A DNA stretch of 64,000 bases from Rhizobium sp. FY34 (GTDB taxonomy: Bacteria > Pseudomonadota > Alphaproteobacteria > Rhizobiales > Rhizobiaceae). Below the pieces are notes generated by a model. The model saw only the letters and a program-made list of their open reading frames with translations. It did no database searches and had not been told where the DNA came from. Location of the stretch: NCBI RefSeq assembly GCF_005222845.1, contig NZ_STFZ01000021.1, forward strand, positions 123,262 to 187,261, written 5' to 3'. This document shows positions 1-8,982 of this stretch, piece by piece. Every line of letters begins with the position of its first letter. Position 1 is the first letter of the stretch. The translations under genes and the position numbers were made by a program.

Positions 1-1
1 C

Positions 2-973
2 CTATTCCGCCGCGATGCGTCTGTCGTCAATCCGTTGCGAACGCTGAAGCAGCGAGTCGTATTCGTCACGGTTGGGACATTGGCTCAGTTTTGCAGCAAG
101 TGCAGCAATCAGCCAACTGGTGGCGGGACCGGGCGGATTGGCCAGACGACGGATCACATAGAGCGGATATTCCACCGTCTCATAGGCATCGATATCCAGC
201 GCCATCAGCCGGCCGCTGGCCAGATCCTCATGGATCAGCGAGGCCGGAAGCCCACCCCAGCCGAGCCCACCGCGGATCAGTTGATGCTTGGTGGCCACAT
301 CGCTGACCCGCCATGTCTTGTAGGACAGAACATTGAAATCGCGCCCCTGCGTAATGCCGGAAGCATCCGTCACGACAAGCTGCACCTCTTCGCGCACATC
401 CGCATGGGCAAGCGGTCGGCGCAATTGCACCAGCGGGTGGTCGGATGCGGCAACCGGCACCATGAAGGAATGTCCGATCCGCTCCACCGTCAGCGTGTCA
501 TCCTGTTTCAGAAGCGCCCCGCCAACGCCGACGCATGCCTTACCGGTGGAAACCAGGTCCATGACCATGCCAAGCTCGCCGGCATTCACCCGCAGCGCCA
601 CGGAAGGAAACATCCTGCCGAACTCCGTCAGTGCCTCGACCACGGCTTCGGTCGGCACCATATTGCTGATTGCCAGCGACAGTTCCGCCTCCAGTCCCTG
701 GCGAAGACCCTTGGCACGCGAACGCATCACCTGCAGATCCGAGAGGATGCGGCGCGCATCAGCGAGCAGAGCCATACCTGCCTCCGTCAGCCGGGTCTGG
801 CGCGAACCGCTACGCTCGAACAGCGTCACTTCCAGCTGCGCCTCAAGGTTCGAAATGGAATAGCTGACCACCGATTGCGCCCGGTTGAGCTGACGGGACG
901 CGGCAGAAAAACTGCCCGTCTCCGCAACGGATAGAAATACCTGTAACTGATCCAGTGTCGGATTGGCGTCCAT
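2..973 (-). CDS. LysR-family transcriptional regulator
   Basis: A 323-residue DNA-binding regulator. An N-terminal winged helix-turn-helix (about residues 7-66, including VSYSISNLEAQL and LFERSG) is followed by a periplasmic-binding-protein-like effector domain (about 94-300). Length and layout fit LysR regulators. It is divergent from the azoreductase gene at 1102, with 128 bp between the two start codons, the usual arrangement for a LysR protein controlling its neighbour. The shared gap holds an inverted repeat (1027-1044). The effector is unknown; a quinone or electrophile would suit the target, but that is inference. The stop codon lies at positions 2-4, so the gene is complete. Confidence 0.93.
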   Translation of the reverse strand: MDANPTLDQLQVFLSVAETGSFSAASRQLNRAQSVVSYSISNLEAQLEVTLFERSGSRQTRLTEAGMALLADARRILSDLQVMRSRAKGLRQGLEAELSLAISNMVPTEAVVEALTEFGRMFPSVALRVNAGELGMVMDLVSTGKACVGVGGALLKQDDTLTVERIGHSFMVPVAASDHPLVQLRRPLAHADVREEVQLVVTDASGITQGRDFNVLSYKTWRVSDVATKHQLIRGGLGWGGLPASLIHEDLASGRLMALDIDAYETVEYPLYVIRRLANPPGPATSWLIAALAAKLSQCPNRDEYDSLLQRSQRIDDRRIAAE

Positions 974-1026
974 GATCCCTATCCAATTCGTAGATGGCTT
1001 TCTTCGACATTATCTGGATTTTCTCG

Positions 1027-1044
1027 ATAGGTGTCCATTCCTAT
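1027..1044. promoter_or_regulatory. inverted repeat between LysR regulator and azoreductase, candidate operator
   Basis: ATAGG (1027-1031) and CCTAT (1040-1044) form an interrupted palindrome in the divergent intergenic region, the size and dyad symmetry expected of a LysR-type binding site. Assignment to this regulator rests on position only. Confidence 0.4.
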
Positions 1045-1101
1045 GTTGCGCGCGATGGAGGCAAGCCCTTCGGCCCTCCGCACCTTATCGGGAACACTAT
1101 C

Positions 1102-1716
1102 ATGTCGAATATCCTTCTCGTAACATCCAGCCCGCGCGGCGACGAATCCGTCTCCACCAAGGTCGCCACCGATCTCGCGGCAGCACTGGCTGCCAGCGCA
1201 GGCAAGACCGTCGTTGCGCGCGATCTCGGCCAGAACCCGATCGCCCATCTCGATACCGTTACCACCTCGGCCATCCGCAAGGCACCGGCAGACCGTTCAC
1301 CGGAAGAAGCAGCAGCCGCTGCGGCCTCGGATGCGCTGGTTGCTGAACTGTTTGCCGCTGACTCCATCGTCATCGCCACCGGCCTCATCAACTTCAACAT
1401 CTATTCCGGCCTGAAGAGCTGGATCGACAATATCGCCCGCGCCGGCGTCACCTTCCGCTATACGGCGGAAGGCCCGGAAGGTCTTGTCACCGACAAGAAG
1501 GTCTACATCGTACTGGCATCGGCTGGCGTCTATTCCGATGGCCCCGCAGCTCCGCTCAACCATGCCGTCCCTTACCTGAAGACGGTTCTGGGCTTCCTCG
1601 GCATGAAGAATGTCGAAGTGGTCTATGTCGAAGGCCTGGCCTTTGGTCCGGACGCTGTCGCCAAGGCGCTTGCTTCGGCTGAAAGCCGCACCAAGGAACT
1701 GGCGCTCGCCGCCTGA
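1102..1716 (+). CDS. azoR: FMN-dependent NADH-azoreductase
   Basis: A 204-residue flavodoxin-fold oxidoreductase of the AcpD/AzoR family. Such enzymes reduce quinones and azo bonds by two electrons from NADH using FMN, in the cytosol. The N-terminus (ILLVTSSPRGDES) is the phosphate-binding loop for FMN, and the segment INFNIYSGLKSWIDNIARAG is typical of the family. The open frame extends upstream to 994, but residues before the ATG at 1102 do not match the family and the flavodoxin strand begins directly after it. It is divergent from the LysR gene, which probably controls it, and is followed by a clear intrinsic terminator at 1743. Confidence 0.93.
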   Translation: MSNILLVTSSPRGDESVSTKVATDLAAALAASAGKTVVARDLGQNPIAHLDTVTTSAIRKAPADRSPEEAAAAAASDALVAELFAADSIVIATGLINFNIYSGLKSWIDNIARAGVTFRYTAEGPEGLVTDKKVYIVLASAGVYSDGPAAPLNHAVPYLKTVLGFLGMKNVEVVYVEGLAFGPDAVAKALASAESRTKELALAA

Positions 1717-1742
1717 TCCACCGCATTGCCGTGAACATGAAG

Positions 1743-1770
1743 AAAGGGTCGCGTAATGCGGCCCTTTTTT
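1743..1770 (+). terminator. rho-independent terminator after azoR
   Basis: GGGTCGC (1746-1752) pairs with GCGGCCC (1758-1764), with one G-U pair and a 5-nt loop. Flanking AAA/TTT extends the stem, and six T residues follow. Confidence 0.88.
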
Positions 1771-1791
1771 CGTTCCAGATCGTGAATACCT

Positions 1792-4700
1792 TCAGGCGCG
1801 CACGGACTTCGGCACCCGTTGCGCGCCAGCCAATGCCATGGGCATTACCGTTTGCGCCGGGATGCCCCGCAGGTGGCGCGCGACATCATCCGGAATAGCA
1901 ATGATCCGCTCGTCAACCGGGGTCGGGCGACCAAGAAGATAGCCCTGCAACTCGTCGCAGCCAGATCGGGCAAGGAAGAGCGCTTCCTCCACCGTCTCGA
2001 CCCCTTCGGCAACAATCTTCATGCCAAGGCTTGCGCCCAGATTAATGATCGTCGTGACAATCGCCTGGGCCTTATCGGTGGCGGCCAGATTGGTCACAAA
2101 ACTGCGGTCGATCTTGATCGAATCGAAGGGATAGCGCGACAGGTAGCTGAGTGACGAATAGCCGGTGCCGAAATCGTCCAGCGCGATCGACAGGCCCATC
2201 TGCTTCAGATCCCGTAGTACCTGCAGGGCCCGCCTGTCATCGTCGATCAGCACGCTTTCGGTGATTTCCAACTCAATCAGGCGCGGGTCGGCACCGGATG
2301 TGCGCAGGATCTCGCTCAGACCCGAAATGAAGCCGGAATGGCGAAACTGTAAGGGACTGACATTGATGCTGATACGTCGCCCGTCAAGATCCTGCAAAAG
2401 CCGGCAGGCTTCCGCCACAACCCAGCGTCCCAGCGGAATGATCTTGCCGGAGGCTTCCGCAACGGGAATGAAATCCAGAGGCGAGACCAGTCCGCGCAGC
2501 GGATGGTTCCAGCGGATCAGCGCCTCATAGCCCGCTACCTCGCCGGATAGCGCCTCGACACGCGGCTGAAGATAGAGTTCAAACTCGCCGCGCTCCAGCG
2601 CAAGGTCGAGATCGGCCTCCAGCAACCGGCGCTTTTCGATCAACGCATTCATGCCGGGCTTGAACACCCGCCCGGTATTGCGTCCGCCATCCTTGGCCTC
2701 GTAAAGGGCAATGTCGGCGCAGCCGATCAGGCTATCGGTATCACGCGCATGGTCGGGGCAGAGTGCACCGCCAATGCTGACCGTGACATTGACCTGATCG
2801 CCACGACCGACCGTGACCGGACGTGCCATGGCCTGTAGAACGCGGTGGGCAAAATCCTCCAGCTGGCTGGCAAAGGCCGCCTTTGTCAGAATGACGGCAA
2901 ATTCATCGCCACCGAGCCGCGCCACGATATCATCCGGCCCGGATTGAGCCACCAGCCTTGCGGCCACCTCGCGGATCACCATGTCGCCGGCCTGATGGCC
3001 GTGGATATCGTTGATATCCTTGAAATGGTCGATATCGACCAGGATCACGCCGCAGCGCGCGCCGCGATCTGCCCATTGCACGAGGCTCTCCAGACGTTCG
3101 GAAAACAGTGTGCGGTTGGGCAATTCCGTCAAGGGGTCGTGCAGGGCCATGAAGCGGATGCGCCGCTCGGCCTCCTTGCGCTCGCGCAGGTCCACCAGGC
3201 AGCCGATCCGCGCCTTCTCGCCGCGGTAGTCGATATCGCGACCGCGCACCTGCACCGGAATACGCTCGCCGGAACCGCGCAACAGCCAGACTTCGTGGCT
3301 ACTGTCATCGTTCAGCTTCATGATGCTGGGGATATCGAGCCCGGAGCCGTTCTCGAGAAACTCGAAGATGGAGCGGCCGGCGATCTCCGAAAGGGGCACA
3401 TCGAGCAGTTTCTCCAATTGCTGGTTGCCGTCGATGATGCGCCCGCCGATATGCAGCACGATGGCCTCAAAAGTGGTGTTGGCAAGCACTGCCACCCGCT
3501 CGGCCTCTTCATGGTTCCGCTTCAGGTCGCGCAATTCCTCGCGGTTGCGCTCATCCACCTCGATCGTATCCATCAGCCGGTTGAACAGACCCGTCAGCCG
3601 CTCCGATTCATCGCCGCGCACCACGGCCAGCCGTTTTCCCAGATCCGCCTCGCCCTTCAGGAGATCGGAAATAGCATCCTCCACATGGCCGACGCCCAGA
3701 CGGCTGCCATGTTCGGCGGTGTTGAGTCCATCCTCTTCGTCCTTGGCCTCCACCCGCAGCTTGATGAAACGGTTGCAGGTCCAGAAAAAGGCGTAACCCA
3801 AGCCGAAGGCCCAGTAGAAATTCACGCCGAGCCCGAAAGCCTGGATATAGAGCTGGGCCAGGCGTCCACCGGCCGGCAGAAGTTCGACAGGCGCCAGAAG
3901 CGCAAGGCCGAGAGTGCCCGTCACACCGGCAAAGGCATGGATGCCGATGGCACCCACCGCATCATCAATCTTCAGCCTCGTCTCAACAAAGGCATTGCCG
4001 AGGATGGCAACAATACCGCCAACGGCGCCGATCATCAGCGCACCGCCAGGCTCCAGAATATGGCAGCCGGCGGTGACCGCCACGAGCCCGCCCAGCATGC
4101 CGCCATTGGATTTTTCCGGCAGGATGACGCCATCCTGGAAATAGCCGAGCACATAGCCGACGCAGGTGCCCATGCCGCCGGCCAGCACCGTGTTCATGAT
4201 GATCGGCGCGATATCGGCATTGGCATGCAGCGTTGAGCCGCCGTTGAAGCCGATCCAGCCGATGAACAGCAGGAAGGCACCGGTGGTTGACAGGACCGGA
4301 TTGTGGCCTGCAATCCGCACCGGCATGCCCTTTTCATCGAACCGACCGATGCGCGGACCAATGACCAGACAGGCGGCAAGCGACACCCAGCCGCCGGTGG
4401 CATGCACCACTGTCGAGCCGGCAAAATCGACAAAGCCGAGATCGCCAAGGAATGCCGAGCCATTGGGTATGAGCGCGCTTCCCCAGGCCCAGTGCACGAA
4501 AACCGGATAGATGATGGCCGAGAGAAACACCGAGCCGAAGACATAGGCCGACAGGCGCATGCGCTCTGCCACGGCGCCAGAAACGATAGTGGCCGCCGTA
4601 CCGCAAAACATCATCTGGAACACGAAGAAGCCGGCCTGCCAGGGATCAAGGTCGGCGAGAAAATAGAAGTTTGCGTCCCAGCCGAAGGGCATGCCGTTTG

Positions 4701-5001
4701 AATCGCCAAATGCCAGCATGAAGCCGATGGCGGCAAAGGCAACGACGCCGAAGACGAAATCCAGCAGGTTCTTCTGCGCGACATTGATGGAATTTTTCGA
4801 GCGCACCATGCCGGCTTCCAGCAACAGAAAGCCAACCTGCATCATCATGACGAGGCCCGCCGCCGACATCAGCCAGGCGAGATCAACATTGAAGGACGGG
4901 TCACTGGAGGAGATAACGGCAGGAAAAGCAGGCGTTGCCGCAAGGAGGCTGAGGGCTGCACCGATGGCAACAGACAAACGAGAACCTGGGCAAAGTCTCA
5001 T
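1792..5001 (-). CDS. ammonium transporter (Amt) fused to PAS, GGDEF and EAL domains
   Basis: A 1069-residue fusion. Residues 1-28 look like a signal peptide. Residues about 34-415 are a full Amt/Rh-type ammonium channel with the pore twin histidines at H200 (VHATGG) and H355 (GIHAFAG). A charged HAMP-like linker (about 430-495) and a PAS-like domain (about 497-605) lead to a diguanylate cyclase domain (about 615-780, GGDEF at 697-701) and a phosphodiesterase domain (about 790-1030). The EAL domain keeps YEAL (825-828), the N of INVSP, E912 of LEITES, DDFGTGYSS (942-950), IKID, and E999 of VAEGVE, so it should be active. The allosteric I-site RxxD is GPDD here. Known Amt signalling fusions sense ammonium through the channel; the inferred role is ammonium-dependent c-di-GMP turnover at the inner membrane. 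No glnK gene is adjacent. Confidence 0.93.
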   Translation of the reverse strand: MRLCPGSRLSVAIGAALSLLAATPAFPAVISSSDPSFNVDLAWLMSAAGLVMMMQVGFLLLEAGMVRSKNSINVAQKNLLDFVFGVVAFAAIGFMLAFGDSNGMPFGWDANFYFLADLDPWQAGFFVFQMMFCGTAATIVSGAVAERMRLSAYVFGSVFLSAIIYPVFVHWAWGSALIPNGSAFLGDLGFVDFAGSTVVHATGGWVSLAACLVIGPRIGRFDEKGMPVRIAGHNPVLSTTGAFLLFIGWIGFNGGSTLHANADIAPIIMNTVLAGGMGTCVGYVLGYFQDGVILPEKSNGGMLGGLVAVTAGCHILEPGGALMIGAVGGIVAILGNAFVETRLKIDDAVGAIGIHAFAGVTGTLGLALLAPVELLPAGGRLAQLYIQAFGLGVNFYWAFGLGYAFFWTCNRFIKLRVEAKDEEDGLNTAEHGSRLGVGHVEDAISDLLKGEADLGKRLAVVRGDESERLTGLFNRLMDTIEVDERNREELRDLKRNHEEAERVAVLANTTFEAIVLHIGGRIIDGNQQLEKLLDVPLSEIAGRSIFEFLENGSGLDIPSIMKLNDDSSHEVWLLRGSGERIPVQVRGRDIDYRGEKARIGCLVDLRERKEAERRIRFMALHDPLTELPNRTLFSERLESLVQWADRGARCGVILVDIDHFKDINDIHGHQAGDMVIREVAARLVAQSGPDDIVARLGGDEFAVILTKAAFASQLEDFAHRVLQAMARPVTVGRGDQVNVTVSIGGALCPDHARDTDSLIGCADIALYEAKDGGRNTGRVFKPGMNALIEKRRLLEADLDLALERGEFELYLQPRVEALSGEVAGYEALIRWNHPLRGLVSPLDFIPVAEASGKIIPLGRWVVAEACRLLQDLDGRRISINVSPLQFRHSGFISGLSEILRTSGADPRLIELEITESVLIDDDRRALQVLRDLKQMGLSIALDDFGTGYSSLSYLSRYPFDSIKIDRSFVTNLAATDKAQAIVTTIINLGASLGMKIVAEGVETVEEALFLARSGCDELQGYLLGRPTPVDERIIAIPDDVARHLRGIPAQTVMPMALAGAQRVPKSVRA

Positions 5002-5107
5002 GAAAAATTACAACCGCGCAATCACTGGGGGCAATAAGACATGAAACTTAGTCTCAATCACTTAACATTGCGTGATTGCAGGTGTGCAGTAATGCCCGTC
5101 GGCGGGA

Positions 5108-5428
5108 TCAGGCGGAACGCTGCTCGACCTTGTCGGAAAACAGCGAGGCGCCGTTCTGGTCGATGATCTGGCGCGCCTTGCGGAAGGTGCATTCCAGCGC
5201 ATCATCCATAGAGGTGAACATGTCTGCACGCACGAAGCTGCGCACCAGTTTCTGGCCATCCACGTCCTTTTCGATGCGACCCGCCAGACGATACTGCGAC
5301 CCTTCCCGGATCGGCTCTGCAAAAATCATGCAGCCTTCATGCTGCTGCGGCTCTGCAGCCGGCGCCTGCGGGGCAGGTGAACCGGTGCCTGAAAATATCG
5401 AGAGGAATTTTGAAAAGATCGAAGCCAT
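5108..5428 (-). CDS. HlyU-family small protein
   Basis: A 106-residue protein whose middle and end (FAEPIREGSQYRLAGRI, then FVRADMFTS and FRKARQIID) match the HlyU family. That family is named after a Vibrio haemolysin regulator but is common in rhizobia with no defined role. The first 30 residues are proline/alanine-rich and low in complexity. It lies 76 bp downstream of ilvA on the same strand and 106 bp upstream of the Amt fusion gene, so it could share a transcript with either. A DNA-binding role is not evident from the sequence. Confidence 0.8.
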   Translation of the reverse strand: MASIFSKFLSIFSGTGSPAPQAPAAEPQQHEGCMIFAEPIREGSQYRLAGRIEKDVDGQKLVRSFVRADMFTSMDDALECTFRKARQIIDQNGASLFSDKVEQRSA

Positions 5429-5504
5429 TTTGTCCGCCTATCATATCTGCCGGTCTCCGGGAAGGGCCGGATTTCAACCGGTCCCCTCTCCTGCCCTCTC
5501 GGGA

Positions 5505-6758
5505 TCAGATGACCAGGTTCGCCAGGATTTCGTTGTCGGTGATATCCTGATAGCCAAGCCCCGCCGCATCAAAGCGCGCCAGAAGGTCGGCGAAATTCTC
5601 CGGCCGGCCGGTTTCGATACCGATCAGGATGGAGCCGAAATTGCGCGCCGATTTCTTCAGGTATTCGAAACGGGCGATATCGTCTTCCGGGCCAAGCAGA
5701 TTGAGGAAATCGCGCAGCGCGCCGGGGCGTTGCGCCAGCCGCAGCACGTAATATTTCTTCAGCCCCGCATGGCGCATGGCGCGCTCTTTGACGTCGGGCA
5801 GGCGCTCGAAGTCGAAATTGCCGCCAGACACAACGGCCACAATCGTCTTGCCACGCACCGTTTCAGGGTCAAGCGCCGCAAGGGCTGCAAGCGACAGCGC
5901 ACCGGCAGGCTCCAGAACGACACCCTCGATGTTGAGCATTTCGGTTATGGTCACGCAGATGGCGTTTTCCGGGACGGCCATGACCTGGCTTTCCGAAAAA
6001 TGCTTCAGCGCCTCGAAATTCAGGTCGCCCAGGCGGGCAACTGCCGCGCCATCGACGAAATTATCGACCTTGGACAGAGTGATGGCGCGGCCGGCCTTCA
6101 GGCTTTCCTTGAGGCTCGGCGCGCCGGCCGGCTCCACCATCAGGAAGGCAGAGGCCCCAAGGCTTGGCTCCAGATAACCGGTCATGCCGGAGGACAGACC
6201 ACCGCCACCAACCGGCATGATAACGAGATCCGGCCGCACACCGTCCGGCAACTGCGCTTGAACTTCAGAGGCAACAGTCGCCTGTCCTTCGATGATATCG
6301 GCATGATCGAAGGGCGGGACCATGGCGCCACCGATCTCTTCCACATGGGCGCGGGCTGCTGCATAGCATTGGTCGAAGATATCGCCGATGAGGCGAATGG
6401 TGATGAAGGGACCGCCGAACATACGCGTCTTGTCGATCTTCTGCTGCGGCGTGGTGACCGGCATGAAGACCACGCCATGCACCTGAAAATGTCGGCAGAC
6501 AAAGGCAAAGCCCTGGGCATGGTTTCCCGCCGAAGCGCAGACGAAGACCCGGTCGCGGGACCCCTCACGCAGCGCCTTGCGGAAGAAGTTGAAGGCGCCA
6601 CGGATCTTGTAGGAACGCACCGGCGACAGATCCTCGCGCTTCAGCCAGACCTCGGCACCGAAGCGACGGCTCAAGTGCTCGTTCAGTTGCAGCGGCGTTT
6701 CGGGAAAGATTTCCCGCATCGCATCTCTTGCGTCATCCACAGCTGCATTCGTCATCAT
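5505..6758 (-). CDS. ilvA: threonine ammonia-lyase (threonine deaminase)
   Basis: A 417-residue cytosolic PLP enzyme that deaminates threonine to 2-oxobutanoate, the first committed step towards isoleucine. The PLP lysine is K51 in VRSYKIRGAF, followed by SAGNHAQG and a glycine-rich phosphate loop (PVGGGGLSSG). The C-terminal part (about 325-417, starting KKYYVLRLAQRPGALRDF) is the ACT-like regulatory region that binds isoleucine/valine in biosynthetic enzymes. The frame opens earlier, at 6818, but the ATG at 6758 follows a GGATGG ribosome site and fits the family. It is divergent from trkH. The other branched-chain enzyme here, ilvD at 42.6 kb, is not linked. Confidence 0.93.
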   Translation of the reverse strand: MMTNAAVDDARDAMREIFPETPLQLNEHLSRRFGAEVWLKREDLSPVRSYKIRGAFNFFRKALREGSRDRVFVCASAGNHAQGFAFVCRHFQVHGVVFMPVTTPQQKIDKTRMFGGPFITIRLIGDIFDQCYAAARAHVEEIGGAMVPPFDHADIIEGQATVASEVQAQLPDGVRPDLVIMPVGGGGLSSGMTGYLEPSLGASAFLMVEPAGAPSLKESLKAGRAITLSKVDNFVDGAAVARLGDLNFEALKHFSESQVMAVPENAICVTITEMLNIEGVVLEPAGALSLAALAALDPETVRGKTIVAVVSGGNFDFERLPDVKERAMRHAGLKKYYVLRLAQRPGALRDFLNLLGPEDDIARFEYLKKSARNFGSILIGIETGRPENFADLLARFDAAGLGYQDITDNEILANLVI

Positions 6759-6801
6759 CGTCCATCCGTTGAATTTCCAGTCGCGCCCCGCTATGCCATA
6801 G

Positions 6802-8313
6802 GTGATCGACAGAGACAAAAGCTTCTTTCCGCAGCCAACATATCGAGGCCCTACGCTTTTGAACGCGAACCTATTCCGGTCTTCGATCTATATCGCGGCA
6901 CTTTGCGGGATGTATCTTTCCGCCGCCATGCTCGTACCCGTGCTTGCCGATCTCTACTATGAAGACGAAAACTGGGAGGTCTTCTTCCTGTCTGCCTGCA
7001 TGATCGGCGGCCTGTCGCTGGCAGCGGCGATGGCGACGCGAGGACCGCCACCGGTTTTCAACAAGCGCTTCGGCTTCTTCATCGTCAACCTGCTCTGGGC
7101 CGTCTTCTCGCTGATCGGCGCCATTCCGCTCTATCTGTCCTCGATCAATCTCAGCTTTGCCCAAGCGCTGTTTGAATCGATCTCCGCCATCACCACGACC
7201 GGCTCCACGGTGATTGCCGGCCTCGATTCGACAGCACCGGGCATTCTCATGTGGCGATCGCTGCTGCACTGGCTCGGCGGTATCGGCATCGTGGCGCTCG
7301 GGCTGTTCGTGCTACCCTTCCTGCGCGTCGGCGGCATGTCCTTCTTCAAGCTGGAATCCTCGGAGATTGGCGACAAGCCCTTTGCCAAGCTTGCAAGCTT
7401 CACCCGTGCCTTCATGGCCGTCTATGTCGGCATCACGCTGGCCTGTACGGTCGCCTATGATGCCGCGGGCATGAGCCATTTCGATGCCTTGAACCATGCC
7501 ATGGCAACGGTTGCCACCGGCGGCTTTTCCACCCATGACGCCTCCTTCGGCTATTTCAAGAGCCTGCCGCTGATGTGGATCGGCACATTCTTCATGACGC
7601 TGTGCAGCCTGCCCTTCTCGATCCTCATCCTGTTTGCCGTGCGCCGCCGGCTGGATAGCCTGCGTGATCCGCAGGTGGGTTTCTTCATCGGCTATCTCGT
7701 GCTGTTTTCCGTTCTGGCCGGCGTCTACCATCATATGCGCAATGGCGTGGATATCACCGTCGCGCTGACCCATTCCTTCTTCAATATCTCGTCCATTCTC
7801 TCCACCACCGGCTTTGCCAGCGAGGATTACCTGCTCTGGGGACCCTTCATGGTGATGCTGTCGCTGTTTGCAACCTTCATGGGCGGCTGCTCCGGATCGA
7901 CCGCCGGCGGCATCAAGTCCTACCGCTTCGTGGTGATCATCAATGTCATCCGCAGCGGCCTGAAGCGGCTGATCTATCCCAATGCCATCTATCCGGTGCG
8001 CTATGGCAATGCGACGGTCGAGCAGGACGTGCTGCGCGGCATCTTCCTGTTCGTCAGCCTCTACATCATCATCTGGGCGCTCGGCAGCCTGTGCATGACC
8101 ATGCTCGGCTATGATGTTCAGACAGCCATTTCGGCGGTCATCACCTGCCTCTCCAATGTCGGTCCCGGCATTGGCAATATCATCGGCCCGGCCGGCAATT
8201 TCGCAACGATCAGCGATCCCGCGCTCTATCTCCTTTCGGTGATGATGCTGCTGGGGCGTCTCGAAATCCTGACTGTCCTCGTTCTCTTCACGCCGCTCTT
8301 CTGGCGTCACTGA
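6802..8313 (+). CDS. trkH: TrkH-family potassium uptake protein
   Basis: An integral inner-membrane K+ translocating subunit of up to 503 residues with about ten hydrophobic segments. The four pore-loop repeats carry the selectivity-filter glycines: TTTGST, ATGGFST, STTGFAS and SNVGPGIG. It normally works with the peripheral NAD-binding protein TrkA, which is not in this window. A TTG at 6859 (reading LNANLFRSSIY), preceded by GAGG, is an attractive alternative start, because the residues upstream look unlike the family. It is divergent from ilvA with only 43 bp between the outermost possible start codons. Confidence 0.92.
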   Translation: MIDRDKSFFPQPTYRGPTLLNANLFRSSIYIAALCGMYLSAAMLVPVLADLYYEDENWEVFFLSACMIGGLSLAAAMATRGPPPVFNKRFGFFIVNLLWAVFSLIGAIPLYLSSINLSFAQALFESISAITTTGSTVIAGLDSTAPGILMWRSLLHWLGGIGIVALGLFVLPFLRVGGMSFFKLESSEIGDKPFAKLASFTRAFMAVYVGITLACTVAYDAAGMSHFDALNHAMATVATGGFSTHDASFGYFKSLPLMWIGTFFMTLCSLPFSILILFAVRRRLDSLRDPQVGFFIGYLVLFSVLAGVYHHMRNGVDITVALTHSFFNISSILSTTGFASEDYLLWGPFMVMLSLFATFMGGCSGSTAGGIKSYRFVVIINVIRSGLKRLIYPNAIYPVRYGNATVEQDVLRGIFLFVSLYIIIWALGSLCMTMLGYDVQTAISAVITCLSNVGPGIGNIIGPAGNFATISDPALYLLSVMMLLGRLEILTVLVLFTPLFWRH

Positions 8314-8568
8314 GCATAGAGAAGGCTGCCCTATGCGCAGCCACCGCAAGACAACCGATCCTTAAAAACGCAATGACTGCTTGAACCCGATTGAACGCAT
8401 CATGAATATTGAGGTCAAAAACCCTTTGTAATTATTTATTTTTAAGTGAATACTTACATGATGTATTGCTCACACAATTGCTCTACCAAGTCTCTAGCAA
8501 AAGATCAGATTGCTCACATCATCCGCTGGGGATGGGTGTTCGGGGCAAATCCCCGCAGGAGACGCGAC

Positions 8569-8943
8569 ATGAAGACTTCCATCCGGCTTGGGCTTGTTGC
8601 AGCCATAATGCTTGCAGGCGCCGCTTCGGCCAGTGCGCAGACTGTCGGCGACTGGGTGCTCGGCAATTATCGCAGTGGCGGCTACTGGTATCCGGGCGTG
8701 ATCGAAAAGCTGCAGGGCGGCAAGATCACCATCCGCTACGACGATGGCGATAGGGAAACCGTCGCGCTGAACGCCGTGCGCCCCTATGACTGGTCAATCG
8801 GCAAGAAGGTCGAATGCAATTTCAAGAATGCCGGCACCTGGTATCCGGGCAAGATCGCCTCGCTTGCCGGCGAAAAGATCGGCATCGCCTATGACGACGG
8901 CGACAAGGAAACCACGAAGACCGGACGCTGCCGCTCCAACTAA
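8569..8943 (+). CDS. secreted protein with two Tudor-like repeats
   Basis: A 124-residue protein with a clean signal peptide (about 1-24, cleavage after ASASA). The mature part is two copies of a roughly 48-residue module: VGDWVLGNYRSGGYWYPGV...YDDGDRETV and IGKKVECNFKNAGTWYPGK...YDDGDKETT. The pattern (paired Trp/Tyr-Pro-Gly, then YDDGD-E) resembles Tudor/Agenet-like barrels, which in eukaryotes bind methylated residues. A periplasmic ligand for this one is unknown. The ATG at 8569 has an ideal AGGAG site eight bases upstream, which rejects the longer frame starting at 8446. It stands alone upstream of tRNA-Leu. Confidence 0.85.
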   Translation: MKTSIRLGLVAAIMLAGAASASAQTVGDWVLGNYRSGGYWYPGVIEKLQGGKITIRYDDGDRETVALNAVRPYDWSIGKKVECNFKNAGTWYPGKIASLAGEKIGIAYDDGDKETTKTGRCRSN

Positions 8944-8982
8944 GCATGCCCGACGCGTTGTTACCGGCAGGGCAGGATTGAA

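Noticed and set aside
2845..4236. Long plus-strand open frame opposite the Amt fusion gene
   Set aside because: It is antisense to conserved Amt and GGDEF codons, has no family resemblance, and is explained by high G+C.
6759..6801. Amino-acid attenuator or T-box before ilvA
   Set aside because: The gap to trkH is too short, with no leader peptide rich in branched-chain codons and no terminator stem.
5076..6962. 628-codon plus-strand open frame across HlyU and ilvA
   Set aside because: It runs opposite two well-recognised genes and shows only basic, low-complexity translation.
7312..8349. Long minus-strand frame opposite trkH
   Set aside because: It is the antisense shadow of a membrane protein gene; the sense frame has all the filter motifs.
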